From: Pseudomonas sp. BSw22131
GTDB taxonomy: Bacteria; Pseudomonadota; Gammaproteobacteria; Pseudomonadales; Pseudomonadaceae
Assembly: GCF_026810445.1 (NCBI RefSeq)
Contig: NZ_CP113949.1
Span: 4,030,001-4,094,000 of the forward strand
Direction of reading: 5' to 3'
DNA length: 64,000 nucleotides
Shown here: one piece after another, positions 9,522-17,626 of the stretch
How positions within the stretch are numbered: position 1 is the first letter of the stretch
Layout of the letters: every line of letters starts with the position of its first letter
The notes under the pieces: model-generated
What the model was told of the DNA's origin: nothing
The model's input: the letters and a program-made list of their open reading frames with translations, nothing else
Databases searched by the model: none
Position numbers and translations under genes: made by a program

Positions 9522-10466
9522 ATGCTGATGTTCATTTTCAGACGCTTGCTCAGCGCCATTCCGACGCTGATTCTGGTGTCGCTGTTTGTCTTCACCCTGC
9601 AAAAACTGTTGCCCGGCGACCCGGTGCTGGCCATGGCCGGTGAAGAGCGCGATCCAGCGGTGATGGAGTATCTGCGCGACAAATACCGGCTCAACGATCC
9701 GGTGCCGCTGCAGTACATCCATTGGGTCGGCAACGTGCTGCAAGGTGACTTCGGTACCTCGCTGCGCACCGAGCAGCCAGTCACCACGCTGCTGGCGTCC
9801 AAGCTGCCGGTGACCATTGAGCTGGCGGTCCTGGCGTTGATCATTGCGCTGTTGATCGGCATTCCAACGGGCGTTATTTCTGCGGTGCGCAAAGGCACTG
9901 CGGTGGATTACGGGGCTAACATCTTTGCGCTGTCGGGCATTTCGATTCCGCACTTCTGGCTGGGGATTCTGTTGATCATGATCTTCGCCGTGAAGCTGCA
10001 ATGGCTCCCCGCCTCAGGCTTCGTGCCGCTGAGTGAAGACGTCGGGCAGAACCTCAAAACCCTGATCCTGCCGGCGTTTGTGCTGGGCGCCGGACTGTCC
10101 GGCGTACTGATGCGCCACACCCGTAGCGCGATGCTCGAAGTGCTGCGCGCAGACTATGTGCGTACCGCTCGCGCCAAGGGATTGTTCCCGCGAACGGTGA
10201 TCCTCAAACACGCATTGCGTAACGCACTGATGCCCATCGTCACCCTGACCACGTTGCTGTTTGGCGAATTGCTGGGGGGTGCAGTCCTGACCGAGCAAGT
10301 GTTCAGCATCCCGGGCTTCGGCAAGATGATTGTCGATGCGGTGTTCAACCGCGATTACGCCGTGGTGCAAGGCGTGGTGCTGTGCGTCGCCATCGGCTTT
10401 CTGTTGCTCAACCTTCTGGCGGATGTGTTGTACCGCATGATCAACCCGCGCTTGAGGACGGCCTGA
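9522..10466 (+). CDS. Peptide ABC importer permease (DppB-like)
   Basis: A 314-residue inner-membrane permease of the DppB/GsiC type. It starts with a membrane helix (LMFIFRRLLSAIPTLILVSL), then LQKLLPGDPVLAMAGEE, which is typical of the first permease of peptide importers. Later helices surround the EAA loop DYVRTARAKGL, which contacts the ATPases. ATG 9522 is used; a TTG two codons upstream is possible. The stop shares a base with the start of the second permease. Confidence 0.92.
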   Translation: MLMFIFRRLLSAIPTLILVSLFVFTLQKLLPGDPVLAMAGEERDPAVMEYLRDKYRLNDPVPLQYIHWVGNVLQGDFGTSLRTEQPVTTLLASKLPVTIELAVLALIIALLIGIPTGVISAVRKGTAVDYGANIFALSGISIPHFWLGILLIMIFAVKLQWLPASGFVPLSEDVGQNLKTLILPAFVLGAGLSGVLMRHTRSAMLEVLRADYVRTARAKGLFPRTVILKHALRNALMPIVTLTTLLFGELLGGAVLTEQVFSIPGFGKMIVDAVFNRDYAVVQGVVLCVAIGFLLLNLLADVLYRMINPRLRTA

Positions 10467-11350
10467 TGACTTCCATAGCACCGCTCGCTTCGCGCGCCAC
10501 AGACATTGCCCTGAAGCCCCGCACCCGTTCGCCGTTCGTGCGTAAATTTCTCGCCAACAAAGGCGCTGTGATCGGTTCGGTGGTGTTGCTGGTGTTCATC
10601 CTCGCCGCGCTGCTGGCGCCGTGGATTGCGCCATACGATCCGCTCAAGGCCAACTTCCTGGCGGTACGCAAAGCGCCGTCGATGATGTACTGGCTGGGCA
10701 CTGACGAACTGGGCCGCGATCTGTTTTCCCGTCTGCTGTGGGGCGCGCGCAGTTCATTGCTGGCAGGCGGCGTCTCGGTGGCGATTGCGATGGTCATCGG
10801 CGTACCGCTGGGGCTGATCGCAGGGTATTTCGGCGGCAAGCTGGACGCGGTCATTTCGCGCATCATGGAAGCGTTGTTGTCGTGTCCGTTTCTGGTACTG
10901 GCGATTGCCTTGGGCGCATTTCTCGGCCCCAGCCTGACCAACGCGATGATCGCCATCGGCCTGTCGGCCATGCCGATCTTTTCCCGACTGACACAGGGCC
11001 AGGTCCTGGCAATCCGTCACGAGGATTATCTGGAAGGCGCCCGCGCCATTGGCCTGCCGGACCGCTGGATTATCCTGCGTTACGTGCTGCCCAACGTGAT
11101 GTCGCCGCTGGTGGTACAAGCCACGCTGACCATCGCCTCGGCCATCCTCGCCGAAGCCAGCCTGTCTTTCCTCGGGCTGGGGCAGCAACCGCCCTCGCCG
11201 TCCTGGGGCTCGATGCTCAACACCGCAAAAAACTTCATGGAACAGGCGCCCTGGATGTCGATTGCCCCCGGAGTGGCGATCTATATCACGGTCTTGTGTT
11301 TCAACCTCTTGGGCGACGGCTTGCGCGATGCCCTCGATCCAAAAAGCTGA
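10466..11350 (+). CDS. Peptide ABC importer permease (DppC-like)
   Basis: A 294-residue permease of the DppC/GsiD type. The cytoplasmic N-terminus and first helix (KGAVIGSVVLLVFILAALLA) are followed by WLGTDELGRDLFSRLLWGAR, the hallmark of the second permease, and an EAA loop (DYLEGARAIGLPDRWI). It ends with a helix and the family ending GDGLRDALDPK. The TGATG junction (10464-10468) couples it to the first permease. It completes the transporter. Confidence 0.92.
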   Translation: MTSIAPLASRATDIALKPRTRSPFVRKFLANKGAVIGSVVLLVFILAALLAPWIAPYDPLKANFLAVRKAPSMMYWLGTDELGRDLFSRLLWGARSSLLAGGVSVAIAMVIGVPLGLIAGYFGGKLDAVISRIMEALLSCPFLVLAIALGAFLGPSLTNAMIAIGLSAMPIFSRLTQGQVLAIRHEDYLEGARAIGLPDRWIILRYVLPNVMSPLVVQATLTIASAILAEASLSFLGLGQQPPSPSWGSMLNTAKNFMEQAPWMSIAPGVAIYITVLCFNLLGDGLRDALDPKS

Positions 11351-11383
11351 CCCCCTTCGTTTACTGCCAAAGAGAGCCTATTG

Positions 11384-12979
11384 ATGTTTGACGATCTGGA
11401 TTACAGCCAACCTTATGCGTCCGCCCGCTCGCCGGTGATGGGTAACAACATGGTCGCCTGCTCACAGCCGCTGGCCGCTCAGGCCGGTCTGGACATGCTG
11501 CGCAAAGGCGGTAACGCGGTGGATGCAGCCATTGCTGCGGCCATGGTGCTGACCGTGGTAGAACCGACCGGTTGCGGCATTGGCAGCGACGCATTTGCCA
11601 TCGTATGGGACGGCAAGAAGTTGCAGGGCCTCAACGCCTCGGGCCGCTCGCCTAAAGGCTGGACGCCGGAACACTTTGCCGGTCAGAAAGAAATGCCCCA
11701 GCGCGGCTGGGGCGCCGTGACGGTGCCGGGCGCTGTATCGGCCTGGGTTGCGCTGTCCGAGCGCTACGGCAAGTTGCCATTCGAGACCCTGGCCGAGCCT
11801 GCTATTGGTTATGCGCGCGACGGCTATCAGGTCACACCGATCATCGCCGAGTTGTGGCGCCGTGGCGCTGACCTGCTGAAGGATCAACCCGGTTTTGCCG
11901 AGTGTTTCCTCCCGGGCGGCAAGGCGCCGAAAGCCGGTGAAAAGATTCGTCTGAAGGACCACGCCAATACCCTGGAATCCATCGCGGCGACCAAAGGCGA
12001 GTCGTTCTACAAGGGTGAACTGGCGCAAGCGATCATCGCGCACGCTCACGTCAACGGCAGCGTCATGAGCCTGGACGATCTGGCGAGCCACAGCGTTGAC
12101 TGGATCGACACGTTGTCCGTGCCGTATGCGGGCGCCGTGGTTCACGAGTTGCCACCCAACGGCCAGGGCATCGCCACCCTTTCGGGCCTGACGATGCTTG
12201 AAGCACTGGGGGTGGGCGAGCATCCGGTGGACAGCGTCGAGACGGTTCACCCGGTGCTGGAGGCGATGAAACTCGCCTTGGCCGACCTCGATGAACACGT
12301 CGCCGATCACGAGCATATGCGCCTGCAATCGGCGCACTTGCTGGACCCGGCGTATCTGATGGAGCGCGCCTCGCTGGCCACTGAGATGGCGGCCAATCCT
12401 GGCCACGGCTCGCCCAAGGCAGGCGGCACGGTGTACCTGTCGGCGGCGGACGAGAGCGGCATGATGGTCTCGTTCATTCAGTCCAACTACATGGGTTTCG
12501 GGTCTGGCGTTGTGGTGCCGGGCACGGGAATAAGCCTGCAGAATCGAGGCGCGGGCTTCACCCTGGACCCAAATCACGTCAACACCGTCGCGCCGGGCAA
12601 GCGGCCGTTTCACACGATTATTCCGGGTTTTGTGATGAACGCGGACGGCACGCCGCTGATGTCTTTCGGCTTGATGGGTGGCCCGATGCAGGCACAAGGG
12701 CATTTGCAGATGATGATGCGCATCCTGCGCTACAAGCAAAACCCGCAAGCCGCAGCCGACGCGCCGCGCTGGAGGCTGGAAGCCGGGTTGAAAGTGGCCG
12801 TCGAGCGATCGTTTGATCGACTGGTGGTCGCAGAGCTGCGCGCCAAAGGCCACGACATTGAGGTGGAAGAGCCCAGCGGCGTGTTCGCCTTCGGCGGCGC
12901 GCAGATCATCCAGCGCACCGAGCATGGCTATGTCGGCGGGACGGACCCGAGAAAGGATGGGCTGGTCGCGGCGTATTGA
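11384..12979 (+). CDS. ggt: Gamma-glutamyltransferase family hydrolase, cytosolic form
   Basis: A 531-residue Ntn-hydrolase of the gamma-glutamyltranspeptidase family, which autocleaves before a threonine and moves or hydrolyses gamma-glutamyl groups. The N-terminal region has GGNAVDAAIAAAMVL and PTGCGIGSDAF. The expected nucleophile is Thr349 in GGTVYLSAAD, followed by the glycine-rich substrate region (YMGFGSGVVVPGTG) and the late LMGGPMQAQGH motif. Unlike the periplasmic E. coli enzyme it has no signal peptide: the protein begins MFDDLDYSQPYASARSPVMG. It lies 33 bases after the last permease as the final gene of the operon, so its substrate is probably imported before cleavage. Related acylases (cephalosporin-type) share the fold, so the exact substrate is open. 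Confidence 0.88.
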   Translation: MFDDLDYSQPYASARSPVMGNNMVACSQPLAAQAGLDMLRKGGNAVDAAIAAAMVLTVVEPTGCGIGSDAFAIVWDGKKLQGLNASGRSPKGWTPEHFAGQKEMPQRGWGAVTVPGAVSAWVALSERYGKLPFETLAEPAIGYARDGYQVTPIIAELWRRGADLLKDQPGFAECFLPGGKAPKAGEKIRLKDHANTLESIAATKGESFYKGELAQAIIAHAHVNGSVMSLDDLASHSVDWIDTLSVPYAGAVVHELPPNGQGIATLSGLTMLEALGVGEHPVDSVETVHPVLEAMKLALADLDEHVADHEHMRLQSAHLLDPAYLMERASLATEMAANPGHGSPKAGGTVYLSAADESGMMVSFIQSNYMGFGSGVVVPGTGISLQNRGAGFTLDPNHVNTVAPGKRPFHTIIPGFVMNADGTPLMSFGLMGGPMQAQGHLQMMMRILRYKQNPQAAADAPRWRLEAGLKVAVERSFDRLVVAELRAKGHDIEVEEPSGVFAFGGAQIIQRTEHGYVGGTDPRKDGLVAAY

Positions 12980-13122
12980 GCGTCGCGTCGAGGCTGGCTC
13001 ACTACCCTGAATAGCAGAGCGAACAAGGGGCCGAAGATGATTCGGCCTCCTCGCAAGGCTCACTCGAACAAGGAGTGTGTCACTCGATCCCTACCGGGCT
13101 CACACGGGTGTGGCTCAATAGC

Positions 13123-13252
13123 TGCTGGGCAAAAATCTGTAAGACTCGATATCTGCTGGCACCATGCGTACGACTTAACATCTGCGCGGCACAATGCTTA
13201 CGACTCAACATATGCTGGCCGCACAATCTGTAGGAGCGAATTCATTCGCGAG
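13123..13252 (+). repeat. Degenerate 30-bp tandem array ending in a REP element
   Basis: Four imperfect units start at 13123, 13154, 13183 and 13213, with period 29-31 bases. Each begins TGCTGG or TGCGCGG and contains a CA-AATC/TGC-GTA-GACT core and an AACAT-like end. The last unit runs directly into a REP copy containing GAGCGAATTCATTCGCGA (REP at 13230-13252). The units are adjacent with no spacers. Bases 12980-13122 hold nothing recognised. Confidence 0.6.
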
Positions 13253-13339
13253 AGGCCGGTGTGGCTGGCACTTTTTTTGTTGCGCTAGCCAGTGCGGCTT
13301 GGCCTTTCTGACTCGCTGGTTAATGGGTGTATATCCGTT

Positions 13340-13580
13340 ATCTCGGGGGGCTGCCGGTATTGGTTTCGCTCTTACAGCGAGTCACTTTTTGCAAGAGCCC
13401 AAAAAGTAACCAAAAAGGCCCTGCTCCGATGTCCGGCCCGACTTCGTCGGGTTCCCTCACTCCGGCATTGCTACGGGGACACGCCGCCATCGGCCATCCA
13501 TGGCCGGGGGCGGCTAGCGCGGCATCCATGCCGCGCTGTCCCCTCCACAACGCCTGCGTTCGGCCTACCAAAGTCGCATT
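13340..13580. repeat. Hairpin-rich noncoding element, probably a dispersed Pseudomonas repeat
   Basis: This stretch is a chain of stem-loops: ACTTTTTG/CAAAAAGT (13384-13407), CCCGAC-TTC-GTCGGG near 13438-13452, CGGCCAT/ATGGCCG near 13490-13506, and a perfect ten-base palindrome AGCGCGGCAT-CC-ATGCCGCGCT (13516-13537). Several short frames cross it but none has a ribosome-binding site or recognisable product. Elements with this TTTTTGG-TTACTTTTTGGG content recur between genes in pseudomonads, from general recollection; copy number here cannot be tested. Confidence 0.45.
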
Positions 13581-13592
13581 TTGTGTCGTATT

Positions 13593-13688
13593 CAAAAGCT
13601 CGGTATGACACCAAATCTTTACACCCTTTGCGTATCACTCAAAAGCTCGGCATGGCGCAAAACCTGTAGGAGCGAATTCATTCGCGAG
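13593..13688 (+). repeat. 47-bp duplicated unit ending in a second REP copy
   Basis: CAAAAGCTCGG begins at 13593 and again at 13640. The units match over about 25 bases before diverging, and the second leads straight into a REP copy (13664-13688) identical over 25 bases to the one ending the upstream array, in the same orientation and 436 bases away. The REP core GCGAAT-TC-ATTCGC is itself palindromic. Confidence 0.6.
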
Positions 13689-13774
13689 GCGTCGGGGTTG
13701 ATTCATCGCCAACTATCGCTTAACCCAAAGCCGGGTTCTACAAAGGTCGTGTGGCGTACAGGCAGGCGGAGTGA

Positions 13775-14125
13775 TTACGGGAAAAGCAACGCATACGCGC
13801 CGATCAGGCTCAGCACGATCACGGTCATACCGAGCACCACGACTTCACGCAATGGCGCGGGAATACGTTCCTGGCGCATGCCTTTCGAGCTTTTGCGGTA
13901 GCGGGCGTTCAGGCCGATCTGCACCAGCAGGCTTGCCACCAGTGCGACGATGACCGGCATCAGCGCCCATAAACCAAAGTGCGGAATCCAGCGCAAAAAC
14001 AGCGTGCAACAGATGATCAATGTCATCAGCGTGCGTCGCCATGCCAGCAGCGTGCGCTCCGGCTGCAAGCCCGGATCGTCGTGGCCGATGACGGCCAGGT
14101 GGCGATCCCCTGCGCGACGAATCAC
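13775..14125 (-). CDS. DUF202 family membrane protein
   Basis: A 116-residue protein with the DUF202 start pattern GLQPERTLLAWRRTLM, then three hydrophobic helices and a short basic loop (NARYRKSSKGMRQER) between helices 2 and 3. The start overlaps the stop of the other DUF202 gene (ATGA at 14122-14125), so the two are translated together and probably form a complex. Function of the family is unknown. Confidence 0.85.
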   Translation of the reverse strand: MIRRAGDRHLAVIGHDDPGLQPERTLLAWRRTLMTLIICCTLFLRWIPHFGLWALMPVIVALVASLLVQIGLNARYRKSSKGMRQERIPAPLREVVVLGMTVIVLSLIGAYALLFP

Positions 14126-14526
14126 GACGCGCCGACCGCCAGAAACACAATCAACCCAGCTGCCACCAAGGCCCCGCCCAACGACAGAATCGGTACCAGC
14201 ACCGGTAATGGCAGCGGTTTGCGCTGGCGCATGGCGCGCTCGACCTTCAACCAGCGAACGCAGGCACTGGCGCTCACCAGCATCGCAAGCACCAGCAGCG
14301 TCAAAGCCACCGCCCTGCGTAAATCATGGCTGAACACTTCACCCGTGAAGGCCTCAACCGCAACACCGCCTGCCAGAAACGCCAACGCGGTGCGAATCCA
14401 CGCCAGAAACGTTCGTTCATTGGCCAGGGTAAATCGCGGGTCGGGTTCGCAGCCGGGGCCTAACAACGAAGCACTGACGCGGTCGCGCTCAGGGGCTGCT
14501 GGTTTGGAGGAGTCCGGGGGATTCAT
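14122..14526 (-). CDS. DUF202 family membrane protein (YidH-like)
   Basis: A 134-residue protein with the family motif FTLANERTFLAWIRTALAFL and three membrane helices; a soluble, charged N-terminus of about 30 residues precedes it. It is the first gene of the two-gene DUF202 operon. This pairing of a YidH-like and a YidG-like protein is common in proteobacteria. No biochemical role can be given. Confidence 0.87.
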   Translation of the reverse strand: MNPPDSSKPAAPERDRVSASLLGPGCEPDPRFTLANERTFLAWIRTALAFLAGGVAVEAFTGEVFSHDLRRAVALTLLVLAMLVSASACVRWLKVERAMRQRKPLPLPVLVPILSLGGALVAAGLIVFLAVGAS

Positions 14527-14619
14527 GTCGCACCGTGGTCGGGTAGAGTGCGCAAATCATACCGCCCACGCCCCTGAAAGGCCCGCGCCGGTTACCGTGT
14601 TAAAAAAGAGCCGTCGGCG

Positions 14620-15520
14620 GATGCTATATGAGTGTCGCGTAACCGGTTGCCAGGCCGCCCCGCGACGCCAACTACCACCGGCACCTCCATTGCACAGGGC
14701 GAGTTATTCAACAAATACCTTACCGAGCACTATGAAGTGCACGGCAACCTTCATTTCGATGCTCGATCAAGTCAAGCGCATCTATGGCTACAAACGGCTG
14801 GATACCTACCCACTGGTGGTGCTGGCCGGGCTGTCCGAGTACGAGGCCCTGGCTGAGTGGCGCCAGAGCGCCTGGCGCTCGCTGCTGGTTATCGCCAGCG
14901 CCCTGATTGCCAATCTGCTGTTCGGGCTGCTGTTGTTCCAGCAAATACGCTTTGGACTCAAAGCCGAATCACAACTGCGCATTGCCAGTCATTCACTGGA
15001 AAAACTCGCGCTGGCCGACAGCCTGACCGGACTGGCGAACCGTCGGCATTTCCAGGAGATCCTCACGCTTGAGTTCCCCCAGGGCCATGCGAACCTGCAC
15101 CCGTTGAACCTGATCATGATCGACATCGACTGGTTCAAAAGCTTCAACGATGAGTAAGGTCATGTAGCGGGCGACAACTGCATCGTTGCCGTGGCGGACT
15201 GTTTGCGCAATTGCCTGAACCGCAAGGGCGACCTTGCCGTGCGCTATGGCGGAGAGGAGATGGCGGCGTTTGTGCCCTGCAACGACTCAGCGGGCGCTTT
15301 TGCGCTGGCGGAGAAAATCCGTCTAGCGGTGCTCGCCAGGAACATCGAACACGCGGGCAACCCGATGGGCATCGTCACCATCAGCCTTGGCGTGTACACC
15401 TGTCTGCCCGGCGAGTGCCTGAGCATGGAGACCGTCGTCGAACAGGCTGACACCGCCGTGTACAGCGCCAAACATCAGGGCCGCAACAAGACGGTGATGC
15501 AGCCACTTCAATCGACCTGA
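14620..15520 (+). pseudogene. Decayed membrane-anchored diguanylate cyclase
   Basis: Remnant of a sensor-GGDEF protein. Sensor sequence appears in pieces in different frames (GTSIAQGELFNKYLTEHYE near 14676-14733, then SMLDQVKRIYGYKRLDTYPL from about 14758), showing at least one frameshift near 14735-14755. A membrane helix and the start of the GGDEF domain (LALADSLTGLANRRHF) follow. An in-frame TAA at 15155-15157 replaces the tyrosine expected in FNDEYGH. The rest continues in the same frame (HVAGDNCIVAVADCL, RYGGEEMAAF) to 15520. The active-site motif is GGEEM rather than GGEEF. The N-terminal part and true start are lost or unrecognisable. Confidence 0.82.
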
Positions 15521-15557
15521 CGATGCCGCACGCCTCATTACATCAGGCCATCGATGT

Positions 15558-16484
15558 TCAATCGTAAAACGGCTCGACCGACTCACGACTGCCGACAAAA
15601 AAGCTGTCGGCGACCAGCCTCAATGGCTGCAGGTCGAGGTCGCTGGCCTTGTCGCTGATCAGTTGGTGGAAATGCCGGTACACCGCCGCGTACTCGCCCT
15701 CCTCCGACACCTTTTGCGGTATACCGTCGATGCTCAGCAACGCGCCACCGTTGTCCAGACGCAACGTGCCGTCGGTGCAGCGCACCTCGATGCTCCAGAG
15801 CTCGTCATGGCCATGGTCAAAATCGAACTCGGCACGGATGTTCAACTGACGTGCGTCAGACAGTTTGATGGAGGCTGCAATGGGCGACTGACAGTTACTC
15901 GGCACGCGTAACGCAGCGGACTCGACAAACAGCGTGAGCGGCAAAAGATGGGTCGCAATCGACAGCGCATTGATGCCCGGATCGAAAACGCCCAGGCCAC
16001 CGGGCTGCCAGATCCACGCCTGGCCGGGGTGCCACTTGCGCACGTCTTCTTTCCAGTCGATCTGCACGCGCTCAAGGGTGCGACCGGAGAGCCATTCGCG
16101 GGCGGCTTCAATGCCGGGGGCGTAGCGCGAGTGCCAGGCAAACAGACCGCTGACGCCTTGCTCATGCGCCTGATCAACCAGCGCCATCGCTTCACCCAAC
16201 GTGGCACAGGGCGGCTTTTCCACCAACACATGCTTGCCCGCAGCCAAAGCTTCACGGACCAGGCCGAAGCGCCCTTGCGGCGGCGTGCAAAACGCGATTG
16301 CATCGACCGCCGGGCCGTTTTCGAGCAACTCGCTCAGGGATCGAAAGTTTTCCACCCCGGCGCAAGGCTGCCCTTGAGTGGCGACAGACACCAACTGAAA
16401 AGCGGGATTGGCGAGGATTGCGGGGACGTGTTGGTCTTGGGCGATTTTGCCGTAACCCACCAGACCGAGACGAATTGGCTGCAT
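15558..16484 (-). CDS. gal: D-galactose 1-dehydrogenase (Gfo/Idh/MocA family)
   Basis: A 308-residue NAD(P)-dependent sugar dehydrogenase, closely resembling the Pseudomonas fluorescens galactose dehydrogenase as I remember it. The Rossmann motif is LGLVGYGKIAQDQHV; the family's EKP motif is in GKHVLVEKPPCATLGEAM; and HPGQAWIWQPGGLGVFDPGI lies in the substrate domain. It oxidises galactose to galactonolactone. ATG 16484 has AGGAGT upstream; the longer frame from 16550 is rejected. It lies 115 bases downstream of the DeoR-type regulator on the same strand, suggesting local control. Confidence 0.85.
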   Translation of the reverse strand: MQPIRLGLVGYGKIAQDQHVPAILANPAFQLVSVATQGQPCAGVENFRSLSELLENGPAVDAIAFCTPPQGRFGLVREALAAGKHVLVEKPPCATLGEAMALVDQAHEQGVSGLFAWHSRYAPGIEAAREWLSGRTLERVQIDWKEDVRKWHPGQAWIWQPGGLGVFDPGINALSIATHLLPLTLFVESAALRVPSNCQSPIAASIKLSDARQLNIRAEFDFDHGHDELWSIEVRCTDGTLRLDNGGALLSIDGIPQKVSEEGEYAAVYRHFHQLISDKASDLDLQPLRLVADSFFVGSRESVEPFYD

Positions 16485-16599
16485 CAATGACTCCTGTTTT
16501 TTGTACTTGTCGTGGGGCAGCAAACTAGACGTAATTTGCGCGGCAGACAACGCCGTTGTGCGCGATGCGCGCCGCGACTTCCTGCGTCAGCATGTGGGC

Positions 16600-17406
16600 T
16601 CACGCGCCTTCGCGCTCACGTTTGGGCTCCGGTGCAGCGCCTATGACATTGGCGATCCTGCTGCGAAAAGGGTCCAGCCGCTCACGTGGCGCAGCGGATT
16701 CAACCACCAGCGCTGTAACCTCCTCGCACGACGCCACTTGATAGTGCGCAACGCTCGACAGTTTTTCGTTGGTCACCGCCACCACCACCTGTCCGCTGGC
16801 CTCAACCACCGCTCGCTTGAATGCAGCGTCCTCCAGGCCAAAGGCGGTGACGCCGTGGTCCGGGTCAATGGCGCACGCACCGAGAAAACACAGATCAAAA
16901 TTGAAACGCTGCAATTGCTGCACAGCGCACAAGCCAATGACACCGCCAGCCAATGGGCTGACCTGACCGCCGAGAACAATCACTTCAGCACAGGGCAGTT
17001 TCATCAGCTCCACGGCAATCAACGGTGAGTTGGTGGTGATGGTCAGTTGCAGTTCAGGATTGATCGCACACGCTATAGCCATATTGGTGGACCCGGCGTC
17101 GATGAACAGATGCTGGCCGGCACTGAGTAACGAAGCTGCCGCTTGGCCCAGGCTGTTCTTGCGCGCCGTGTCTTGCCTGACACGCACGGCCATTGGCCCT
17201 TCGGCAGCGGGCAAAACAATCGCGCCGCCATACACGCGCTTGCACAGCCCTGCCGTCGCCAGCGCGCCAAGGTCACGCCTGATGGAGTGCTCGGACACGC
17301 CGAACTCGCTGGCAAGATCTGCAGCGATCACCCGGCCGTGCAAGGCCAGGCGGTCGCTGATCAACTGTTGGCGTTCGCCAGGGAACGCTTCGTGGGAGGG
17401 TGTCAT
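16600..17406 (-). CDS. DeoR-family transcriptional regulator
   Basis: A 268-residue sugar-responsive repressor. The N-terminal HTH reads RQQLISDRLALHGRVIAADL then FGVSEHSIRRDLGALATAGL and YGGAI, typical of DeoR. The C-terminal sugar-phosphate sensor domain contains LFIDAGSTNMAIA, ITTNSPLIAVEL and VIVLGGQVSPLAGG. ATG 17406 (MTPSHE) is preferred; ATG 17433 would add nine residues and neither site is strong. The tail after about residue 245 (RERLDPFRSR) is longer than usual. It likely controls the galactose dehydrogenase downstream and perhaps the divergent SDR across a 220-base gap. Confidence 0.85.
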   Translation of the reverse strand: MTPSHEAFPGERQQLISDRLALHGRVIAADLASEFGVSEHSIRRDLGALATAGLCKRVYGGAIVLPAAEGPMAVRVRQDTARKNSLGQAAASLLSAGQHLFIDAGSTNMAIACAINPELQLTITTNSPLIAVELMKLPCAEVIVLGGQVSPLAGGVIGLCAVQQLQRFNFDLCFLGACAIDPDHGVTAFGLEDAAFKRAVVEASGQVVVAVTNEKLSSVAHYQVASCEEVTALVVESAAPRERLDPFRSRIANVIGAAPEPKREREGA

Positions 17407-17626
17407 GGCATTGAAACCTACATAATCGAGCATTGACGATCACAAACGAGCATCAATATGCCGATGAAGAGTCGAATCGTCAAATCCGGAATGTCGAAGT
17501 CCAGGTGAGCGCGGTTGGGACGCTGTTGCAGCGAATCGCACGACTTGATGTCAACAACCTGGCTTCAGCGCGGTCTACCCCACTCGTTCCCCATCATGAT
17601 CACTCACCATCAAGGAGCATTCCGAC

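Noticed and set aside
11462..13063. 533-residue frame antisense to ggt
   Set aside because: The gamma-glutamyltransferase on the other strand has all its motifs; this frame has none.
13123..13252. CRISPR array
   Set aside because: The 30-bp units are adjacent and degenerate with no unique spacers, and no cas gene is present.
13292..13669. Short overlapping frames in the repeat-rich gap
   Set aside because: They run through hairpins and REPs, lack ribosome-binding sites and encode repeat-derived sequence.
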